DNA of 30,089 nucleotides from an uncultured Prevotella sp. (GTDB lineage: Bacteria > Bacteroidota > Bacteroidia > Bacteroidales > Bacteroidaceae). The position numbers were made by a program, and so were the translations under genes. The DNA is taken from the NCBI GenBank assembly GCA_900541575.1, contig UQKO01000028.1:1-30089 (forward strand), read 5' to 3'. Every line of letters starts with the position of its first letter. Position 1 is the first letter of the stretch. The notes under the pieces were generated by a model. It worked only from the letters and a program-made list of their open reading frames with translations, was not told the origin of the DNA and ran no database searches. This document shows, piece by piece, positions 24,341 to 30,089 of the stretch.

Positions 24341-25903
24341 ATGGCACAACGATTGGAACAAACTCAGGCGGCCGTGCAGACACAGCAGCTTTCATCACTG
24401 CAAGTGGCTGTGGCCAAACTCGTGGAGCTTCCCGTGACAGAACTAGCCACACGAGTTCGCGACGAAATGGTGGATAACGCCGCACTAGAAGAAAAAGATC
24501 CCGACACTGTGGACACAGAGAGAGACCTTTACACAGAAAACGATACACCATCCGATACCGACACTGAGGGTGATAGCGAAAGTCTAGGCACCTCTGACGA
24601 CGACGCGTCCCCAGAGACAGACACTGATAATTCCTACGAAGAAGGTGAAGACTATGGTAGGGAAGCCGATGCTATGGGCGACTATTTTTCGTCAGACGAC
24701 GTGCCAGATTACTTACAACAACGAGCAGAGGAAGAGCGCGACCGAAGCGAAGTACCCTTCTCGGCGCAAGGCTCTTTCTACGAAGATCTACAACGACAAA
24801 TCAGCGAACAAAGCCTCAACGAACACGAGCAACAACTCATGGAATACCTCATTGGGTCGCTTGATGAAGACGGCTTCTTGCGTAAAGATATCGATGCTTT
24901 AGTGGACGAACTAGCCATTTACCACAATATCACTACCACACGCTCTGAGTTGGAACATCTACTCAGCATTCTGCAACGTTTCGACCCACGCGGCATTGGC
25001 GCTCGCTCGCTCCAAGAGTGTCTACATCTCCAACTAACCGACCCCGATCGACAAGGTGCCTATACAAAGTTGGCCTTAGAGGTTGTAGACAAATGCTTTA
25101 AGGACTTCGTGGGACGCCGTTGGGATACAGTGAAGCGCCGCCTCAACATGGACGATGAGACATTCGACCACGTACGCCACTGCTTGACCCACCTCAATCC
25201 GCGTCCTGGCAGTGCACTGAGCGAATCAACCTCGGCAGGAGCACCCACCATCGTGCCCGACTTCTATGTCAGAGTTTCACCCGATGGAGAGTCCCTGCAG
25301 GTGACACTCAACAATGGCGATGTGCCTGAACTCCGAGTGAGTCCCGCCTTTCGCGATAGCTTACAGCAGTATGGTGGTAACAAGACGAACCTTACGCGTG
25401 AACAACGCGACGCCTACACCTATGCCCGCCAGAAAGTAGACGCTGCGAAATCATTTATCAATTTGCTCTCGCGCCGCAAGGAAACACTCCTCTCCGTGAT
25501 GCGTTGCATTGCCGATAGACAGCGCGACTTTTTCATGTCCGACGATGAAGAGGAACAACTTCACCCTCTCGGTCTGAAAGAAGTGGCCGAACGAGTAGGA
25601 GTAGACATTAGCACAGTGTCGCGCGTCACAAGCAGTAAATACGTACAGACACTCTACGGCACTTATCCTCTAAAGTATTTCTTCTCTCAGCAATTCACCA
25701 CCACCGATGGTGACGAACTCTCTGCACGCAAGGTCAAAACGGCACTGCGCTCCCTCATTGAGGGCGAAGACAAGCGTCACCCCCTCCCCGACGAAGAACT
25801 TGCCCAGCAACTCAAAGCACAAGGTTACAACGTGGCGCGTCGCACCGTGGCAAAATATCGCGACATGCTAGGCTTCCCCACAGCCCGACTAAGGAAAGAG
25901 TAA
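24341..25903 (+). CDS. rpoN: RNA polymerase sigma-54 factor
   Basis: A 520-residue alternative sigma factor that directs RNA polymerase to -24/-12 promoters and needs an AAA+ activator, which is not in this window. Region I is recognisable at the start (QTQQLSSLQVAVAKLVELP, then VRDEMVDNAALEE). It is followed by a very acidic region II (about 50-120), the core-binding domain with LNPRPGSALSE and PDFYV (about 285-315), a helix-turn-helix (KEVAERVGVDISTVSRVTSSKYVQ, about 415-440) and the C-terminal RpoN box ARRTVAKYR at 499-507, which reads the -24 element. Length and order are normal. It is a single gene with its own promoter. Confidence 0.95.
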   Translation: MAQRLEQTQAAVQTQQLSSLQVAVAKLVELPVTELATRVRDEMVDNAALEEKDPDTVDTERDLYTENDTPSDTDTEGDSESLGTSDDDASPETDTDNSYEEGEDYGREADAMGDYFSSDDVPDYLQQRAEEERDRSEVPFSAQGSFYEDLQRQISEQSLNEHEQQLMEYLIGSLDEDGFLRKDIDALVDELAIYHNITTTRSELEHLLSILQRFDPRGIGARSLQECLHLQLTDPDRQGAYTKLALEVVDKCFKDFVGRRWDTVKRRLNMDDETFDHVRHCLTHLNPRPGSALSESTSAGAPTIVPDFYVRVSPDGESLQVTLNNGDVPELRVSPAFRDSLQQYGGNKTNLTREQRDAYTYARQKVDAAKSFINLLSRRKETLLSVMRCIADRQRDFFMSDDEEEQLHPLGLKEVAERVGVDISTVSRVTSSKYVQTLYGTYPLKYFFSQQFTTTDGDELSARKVKTALRSLIEGEDKRHPLPDEELAQQLKAQGYNVARRTVAKYRDMLGFPTARLRKE

Positions 25904-26040
25904 GCACCATACACATAAAACTGAAAAGGTTGAGATAACATAATATGCCGAAACTGTCTACGCTAATACATCTGCCATAGGGCGCTATTCCTACTCGCAG
26001 ATTGATTGCCATATTTTAGCATCTAAGCACATCATCACCC

Positions 26041-26685
26041 ATGCCCACCGAACCCACTCCTAAGAATAGTACCTCCAAGTTTTTGGTTATGACAGCACAG
26101 GCCGTATCGCTGCTCTACTCGCCACTCTACTTACCTGTGGTGGCTTTCATCGTGCTGTTTATGTTCAGCTATCTAAACCTCTTGCCACTACGCACCAAGG
26201 CACTATTCATCCTTATTGTCTACTTCTTCACGCTGCTCCTACCCCACCTCACCATCTACTCTTATCGTAAAATCAACGGATGGACACGTCATCAAATGGG
26301 ACGTCGCGAGCGCCGCTTCGTGCCCTACGTGGTGAGCATCGTGAGCTACTCAGCATTACTCTATCTGCTCTATAGCATTCACATGCCTCGCTTCACGCTA
26401 GGTGTTATAGGCGGAGCGCTCACCATCCAAATTGTGTGTGCCCTTGTCAACTCTCGCATTAAGATTAGCACGCATGCGGCTGCTTCAGGCGGAGTAATCG
26501 GAGCGCTGATGGCCTTCTCGTTCATCTTTGCTTTCAACCCCACATGGTGGCTCTGCTTGACTATACTCCTCTGTGGCATGGTATGCACTGCCCGCCTCAT
26601 CCTTCGTCAGCACACGTATGCCGAGATCGGCTGGGGAGTGGCCGTAGGCCTAGTAAGCGGTTTCATCAGCGTATTGCTAATATAA
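26041..26685 (+). CDS. PAP2-superfamily-like integral membrane protein
   Basis: A 214-residue inner-membrane protein with about six hydrophobic helices (around 22-45, 52-72, 95-112, 118-138, 145-175 and 193-213). Two segments resemble the PAP2 phosphatase motifs: STHAAASGG (about 143-151), in place of PSGH, and RLILRQHTYAEIGWG (about 182-196), matching RxxxxxHxxxD, with Glu where most members have Asp. The first motif (KxxxxxxRP) is only weakly suggested by RRERRFVP. Members remove phosphate from lipid carriers such as undecaprenyl pyrophosphate or phosphatidylglycerol phosphate; activity here is uncertain because of the changed residues. It lies between rpoN and purE on the same strand, and no strong promoter was found in the 137-nt leader. 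Confidence 0.65.
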   Translation: MPTEPTPKNSTSKFLVMTAQAVSLLYSPLYLPVVAFIVLFMFSYLNLLPLRTKALFILIVYFFTLLLPHLTIYSYRKINGWTRHQMGRRERRFVPYVVSIVSYSALLYLLYSIHMPRFTLGVIGGALTIQIVCALVNSRIKISTHAAASGGVIGALMAFSFIFAFNPTWWLCLTILLCGMVCTARLILRQHTYAEIGWGVAVGLVSGFISVLLI

Positions 26686-26736
26686 ATACGTAAGCGCCCA
26701 CTACAACCACTAGAGACACCATAAAAATAGAAACAG

Positions 26737-26744
26737 TACATTCG
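26737..26744 (+). promoter_or_regulatory. Possible -7 element of purE
   Basis: TACATTCG differs by one base from TAnnTTTG and lies 32 nt before ATG 26777. No clear -33 element was seen. Confidence 0.3.
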
Positions 26745-26776
26745 TGCGAAAACACAACATAATAACACTTATCATC

Positions 26777-27283
26777 ATGACCCCCATCATCAGCATCATC
26801 ATGGGCAGCACAAGTGATCTGCCCGTTATGGAAAAAGCAGCCAAGTTTCTTGAAGAAATGGAAGTTCCCTTCGAGATGAACGCCTTGTCAGCCCATCGCA
26901 CTCCGCAGGAAGTAGAAGACTTTGCCAAAGGTGCTAAGACGCGTGGATTGCGCGTCATCATTGCTGGAGCCGGCATGGCAGCCGCATTGCCTGGCGTAAT
27001 TGCGGCCAGCACCACACTACCCGTTATCGGTGTGCCCATCAAGGGTATGCTTGATGGTCTCGATGCTATGCTCTCTATCATCCAGATGCCTCCTGGCATT
27101 CCCGTAGCCACAGTAGGCGTAAATGGTGCACAGAATGCAGCAATCCTCGCCGTAGAGATGCTCGCTCTTTCCGATGAGATCCTAGCTCAGCGTCTCGCGG
27201 CCTACAAGGAAGGCTTGAAGCAAAAAATCGTGAAGGCCAACACAGACTTGAAGGAAGTAAAGTATAAGTTTAAGACCAACTAA
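26777..27283 (+). CDS. purE: 5-(carboxyamino)imidazole ribonucleotide mutase
   Basis: A 168-residue cytoplasmic enzyme of purine biosynthesis that converts N5-CAIR to CAIR (class I PurE). The signature IIMGSTSDLPVM at the N-terminus binds the ribose phosphate, SAHRTP (about 40-45) holds the catalytic His, and GAGMAAALPG and PVIGVPIKG follow in normal order; the C-terminal helix is a typical lysine-rich tail. Length is normal. ATG 26777 is preferred over the in-frame GTG at 26744, because it matches the family start and the GTG lies at the putative -7 box. The PurK or PurD partners are not nearby. A structured region follows before ispG. Confidence 0.95.
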   Translation: MTPIISIIMGSTSDLPVMEKAAKFLEEMEVPFEMNALSAHRTPQEVEDFAKGAKTRGLRVIIAGAGMAAALPGVIAASTTLPVIGVPIKGMLDGLDAMLSIIQMPPGIPVATVGVNGAQNAAILAVEMLALSDEILAQRLAAYKEGLKQKIVKANTDLKEVKYKFKTN

Positions 27284-27290
27284 AGGCTGT

Positions 27291-27395
27291 GCCTAGCTCC
27301 TTGCAACTTGCGGCATCTCTCCATCAGTGAGTCCCCGAAAAAGCGGAGCTAGGCTCTTGCCACGAAGAATTCCTTCAATCGACAGAGCTTTTTCG
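27291..27395 (+). terminator. Interlocked inverted repeats between purE and ispG
   Basis: Stem 1 is a perfect 10-bp repeat (27291-27300 with 27345-27354) that begins 8 nt after the purE stop, with a long 44-nt loop. Stem 2 is a perfect 9-bp repeat (27336-27344 with 27387-27395) whose left arm lies inside the loop of stem 1, directly against its right arm, and whose right arm contains a T5 run. The two can form a pseudoknot-like fold or be alternatives, and may terminate purE transcription or act as a leader element of ispG. No ligand class was recognised. Confidence 0.45.
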
Positions 27396-27444
27396 TATTT
27401 AAGTAAATAACTGACCTATCACGGGGCACCCACCCCTACCCTCA

Positions 27445-29334
27445 ATGGACATATTCAATTACAACCCGCGCCACTCACACGAAGTAAACATCGGCAATCG
27501 CCCCTTAGGCGGCAACCACCCCCTACGCATCCAGAGTATGACCACTACTGCCACCACCGACACCGAAGGGTGTGTGAAGCAGTGTATTGCTATTTTCGAT
27601 GCCGGAGCCGACTATGTGCGCCTCACCACTCAAGGAACCCGCGAGGCCGAAAACCTGCGCAACATTCGCAAAGAACTCCACCGTTTGGGCTACGACCGTC
27701 CGCTCGTGGCCGATGTCCACTTCAATCCCGCCGTGGCCGATGTGGCCGCCACTATTGTGGAGAAGGTGCGCATCAATCCTGGCAACTACATCGACCCCGC
27801 ACGCCAATTTAAACACCTAGAATATACCGACGAGGAATATGCCGCTGAACTCCAACGACTTGAGTCTCGCTTCACGCAGCTCCTCGACATCTGCCGCGAC
27901 CACCACACGGCTCTACGCATTGGTGTGAACCATGGTTCTCTTTCCGACCGCATCATGTGTCGCTACGGCGATACACCCGCAGGAATCGTAGAGAGTTGCA
28001 TGGAGTTTCTCCGTGTGTGCCAACGCCAAGCGTTCAACGACGTGGTCATCTCTATTAAAGCTTCCAACACACAAGTAATGGTACGCTCCGTGCGCTTGCT
28101 CTGTCAAGTGATGGAGAAAGAGGGCATGGACTATCCGCTCCATCTCGGAGTGACCGAAGCAGGCGAGGGGGAAGATGGACGCATCAAAAGTGCCGTTGGC
28201 ATAGGTGCCCTGCTAGCCGACGGCATAGGCGACACTCTGCGTGTAAGTCTCAGCGAACCGCCCCAAGCCGAAGTACCCGTAGCCTATAAACTAGCTTCCT
28301 ACGTGGTGAAACGTGCTGGTCATGCCATGATTCCGGGCAAGAGTGCCCCAGCTTTTCATTATGCTAATCCGCAGCGCCGTCATACACAGCCCGTGCTCAA
28401 TATAGGCGGTAGTCATGTTCCCGTAGTCATTTCGGCTCGCACTGATGGCGATTATTCGCTTCCGACCGATGCCGAGGATAAGGGAAATCCTCTGCCCGAC
28501 TACCTCTACTGCGGACGCAATCTGCCTGGCGCCGACAAGCGACACAAGGGAGTGGGCTACCTCGTTGATGCAGATGCTTGGCATCCCAATGAGGAATACA
28601 CCTACCCAGTCTTTACAAAGCAACACCTGCTATTCATACCTCGCTGCCAGGCAAAGGCAAAATTCCTATTCCTCACCTATCTTGATCTCGATGATGAGGT
28701 AAAGGCTCTACTGCGCACAGTGCCCAACATCGTAATAATCTGTCAGAGCAACCATCAGAATAGATTGGGAGAACAGCGTGCCTTGGTTCACGAACTATGG
28801 AATGAGGGCCTCCCCGTGCCCGTTATCATGTTTGAGCAATATCGCCATGGTGAAGTAGAGAAAGAAGACCTCCAACTAGAGGCTGCGGCCGACCTCGGTG
28901 CCTTGCTCTTCGATGGACTCACCGATGGAATTATGCTCTTCAATCAGAAACCCGAGGGACAACGCACGTTGTCACATGCTGTGACAGACTCTACAGCATT
29001 TGCCATTCTGCAAGCGGCTCGCTTACGCACCACGCGCACGGAGTATATCAGCTGCCCTGGATGCGGCCGCACACTCTACGACCTTCCGGGCACAATTGCT
29101 CGCATTAAGGCTGCTACTGCTCATCTGCGCGGACTGAAAATCGGAATCATGGGCTGCATTGTCAATGGCCCTGGCGAAATGGCCGATGCTGACTACGGTT
29201 ACGTGGGTGCTGCCCGTGGAAAAGTAAGCCTTTATCGCGGCAAGGAGTGTGTGGAGAAGAACATCCCCACGGAAGAGGCTGTAGATAAACTTTTGCTATT
29301 GATTGAGCAAGATAGGAAAGCACAACAAGCCTAA
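27445..29334 (+). CDS. ispG: 4-hydroxy-3-methylbut-2-enyl-diphosphate synthase, long form
   Basis: A 629-residue enzyme of the MEP isoprenoid pathway that reduces MEcPP to HMBPP. The TIM-barrel part is at about 1-295 (RIQSMTTTATTD, DAGADYVRLTTQG, VADVHFNP, VRINPGNY and GVNHGSLSDR motifs). A large insert domain, about 300-500, is typical of Bacteroidota, Chlamydia and plant IspG proteins. The 4Fe-4S domain closes the protein, with cluster ligands C537 and C540 (CPGC), C571 (GCIVNGPGE) and E578. The long form is therefore expected here and not a fusion artefact. The flavodoxin/ferredoxin donor is not encoded nearby. It begins 161 nt after purE with a structured RNA region between them; no clear TAnnTTTG promoter was found, so co-transcription with purE is possible. 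Confidence 0.95.
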   Translation: MDIFNYNPRHSHEVNIGNRPLGGNHPLRIQSMTTTATTDTEGCVKQCIAIFDAGADYVRLTTQGTREAENLRNIRKELHRLGYDRPLVADVHFNPAVADVAATIVEKVRINPGNYIDPARQFKHLEYTDEEYAAELQRLESRFTQLLDICRDHHTALRIGVNHGSLSDRIMCRYGDTPAGIVESCMEFLRVCQRQAFNDVVISIKASNTQVMVRSVRLLCQVMEKEGMDYPLHLGVTEAGEGEDGRIKSAVGIGALLADGIGDTLRVSLSEPPQAEVPVAYKLASYVVKRAGHAMIPGKSAPAFHYANPQRRHTQPVLNIGGSHVPVVISARTDGDYSLPTDAEDKGNPLPDYLYCGRNLPGADKRHKGVGYLVDADAWHPNEEYTYPVFTKQHLLFIPRCQAKAKFLFLTYLDLDDEVKALLRTVPNIVIICQSNHQNRLGEQRALVHELWNEGLPVPVIMFEQYRHGEVEKEDLQLEAAADLGALLFDGLTDGIMLFNQKPEGQRTLSHAVTDSTAFAILQAARLRTTRTEYISCPGCGRTLYDLPGTIARIKAATAHLRGLKIGIMGCIVNGPGEMADADYGYVGAARGKVSLYRGKECVEKNIPTEEAVDKLLLLIEQDRKAQQA

Positions 29335-29355
29335 ACTATTCATTCGTTGAATCCT

Positions 29356-29505
29356 ATGCCTCATCATGCCACCCATCGTCCCGTTTCCTCGCACAATCCA
29401 TTTGCTCACAAAGCTCGCCTCACGGCGAAGAAAACTTCGGGCAAAAGAATAGGAAAATCGCGTCCAGAGAAGGCCAACAATCAGCGCAACAGACGCGTGA
29501 AGTAA
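29356..29505 (+). CDS. Possible small, highly basic protein
   Basis: An ATG-started frame of 49 codons, 21 nt after ispG. The product is extremely basic (about 15 Lys/Arg and 6 His against a single Glu) and low in hydrophobic residues: MPHHATHRPV at the start and NQRNRRVK at the end. This composition is seen in small ribosome- or nucleic-acid-associated proteins, but I do not recognise a family, and it does not match ribosomal protein THX. It has no Shine-Dalgarno sequence, which is not informative here. It ends 76 nt before a strong hairpin, so it could be the last cistron of the ispG transcript. It may also be a chance frame. Confidence 0.4.
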   Translation: MPHHATHRPVSSHNPFAHKARLTAKKTSGKRIGKSRPEKANNQRNRRVK

Positions 29506-29581
29506 GATATACGTTGCTCACCTATATTAAGTTGCCTTATTGATAGTTCAGTGTAAGCATCCCGTGCAGGCCGTATTGCAT

Positions 29582-29631
29582 AAAACAAATAAGCCAAAGT
29601 CTTGATAGATTGACTTTGGCTTATTTGTTTT
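29582..29631. terminator. Bidirectional terminator between ispG and the IS66 remnant
   Basis: A perfect 20-bp inverted repeat (29582-29601 with 29612-29631) with a 10-nt loop, and A4 and T4 ends. It lies between convergent genes. Its right arm includes the stop codon of the minus-strand transposase remnant. Confidence 0.85.
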
Positions 29632-30055
29632 CTACGTAATGGTAAGGTAGTAATGGCTCTGGATCGTATTTATTCTGCCCGGCGATTTTGGAAAACGTCT
29701 TGGATAACCAATCTTTGGGATTTATCCCCAGAAGTTCACAGGTTTGGATAAGTGTTGATATTACAGCTAAGTCTTCACCACTTTCATCATTCTTTATAAA
29801 CAGCCAGTTCTTACGCCCGAGAGCAATTGGGCGTATGCTACGTTCAACAGGATTATTGTCTATGTGATACATGCCATTGGTGACGTAAGCGCATAGTTTA
29901 TCCCACCGCTTAAGGGTATAACTGATTGCCTCGCCAAGAGCACTCTTGGGAGTTGTTTCAAGGCTTTTTTGCTTTAGCCATTGTTCTATTTTATTTAGCC
30001 CAACTTTCACACCCCTAATATTGCATCTCTTGCTGTCATGGGCAAATCCAATCAT
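29621..30055 (-). pseudogene. Truncated IS66-family transposase (C-terminal part)
   Basis: 144 residues of the C-terminal region of an IS66 TnpC transposase, which is normally around 450-550 residues. The matching part begins near LNKIEQWLKQK and contains PKSALGEAISYTLKRW, the DNNPVERSIRP motif with the last catalytic acidic residue, GRKNWLF and the IS66 C-terminal ending QTCELLGINPKDWL. An in-frame stop lies three codons upstream of the first Met (30064-30062), and the first dozen residues do not look like IS66. The DDE core upstream is therefore lost or out of frame, and the copy should be inactive. Neither terminal inverted repeat nor tnpA/tnpB (the accessory genes) is visible in the window. 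Confidence 0.8.
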
Positions 30056-30062
30056 TAGAGGT

Positions 30063-30070
30063 TAACTTTG
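30063..30070 (+). promoter_or_regulatory. Possible -7 element pointing out of the window
   Basis: TAACTTTG on the plus strand matches TAnnTTTG, just beyond the broken end of the IS66 remnant. No -33 TTTG was found 19-24 nt upstream. It could drive a gene to the right of the window. Confidence 0.3.
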
Positions 30071-30089
30071 TGTCCTACAAATTTGTATT

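Noticed and set aside
27445..29334. IspG read as a gene fusion because of its length (629 residues)
   Set aside because: The middle insert is a known feature of IspG in Bacteroidota, Chlamydia and plants, and all cluster ligands are present.

Overview
The window looks like chromosomal DNA of a Bacteroidales bacterium, most likely Prevotellaceae-like. The evidence is: (i) most start codons lack a Shine-Dalgarno sequence; (ii) promoters repeatedly match the Bacteroidota sigma pattern, TTTG about 19-24 nt upstream of TAnnTTTG (3654, 6929, 16628, 19732, 22319, 24308); (iii) the gene families are typical of the group: long-form IspG, BACON-type lipoprotein, Bacteroidota LptD, GH31 with FN3/F5-8C/dockerin modules, GH127-like protein, reverse rubrerythrin. 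The genus call is inference from the general look of the proteins, not from a marker search.

Layout. 1-3482: a tight five-gene operon around a MotA/TolQ/ExbB-type channel subunit and a MotB/OmpA-type subunit. It recalls the ZorA-ZorB pair of Zorya defence systems, but no nuclease or helicase effector is visible; instead it carries an unknown cytoplasmic protein, a lipoprotein and a two-helix membrane protein. It ends at a strong terminator. 3706-6450: PMCA-type Ca2+ P-type ATPase. 6451-6954: about 500 bp non-coding, ending in a palindrome that overlaps the next promoter. 6955-15163: HD-domain hydrolase, LptD, an Ig-like lipoprotein and a large modular GH31 enzyme. 15353-16516 (minus): a short, apparently catalytically degraded GH127-like protein, divergent from an outer-membrane-like protein (16801-17466). 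17469-17684: direct and inverted 33/27-bp repeats that run up to the start of an SF1 (Dna2/Nam7-type) helicase. 19764-21581: argS. 21582-22294: a gene-poor stretch.

22295-24078: an oxidative-stress cluster in which a PerR-like repressor with a perfect 7-1-7 operator in its own leader precedes a reverse rubrerythrin and a classical rubrerythrin. Then come rpoN (24341-25903), a PAP2-like membrane protein, purE and ispG, a possible 49-residue basic protein, and a truncated IS66 transposase at the right edge.

Functional themes are envelope work (channel operon, LptD, lipoproteins, PAP2-like protein, calcium pump), peroxide/oxygen defence, glycan hydrolysis without a neighbouring SusC/SusD pair, and housekeeping (argS, purE, ispG, rpoN). 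The strongest candidate for an undescribed system is the channel operon at the left end, whose upstream side is cut by the window edge.
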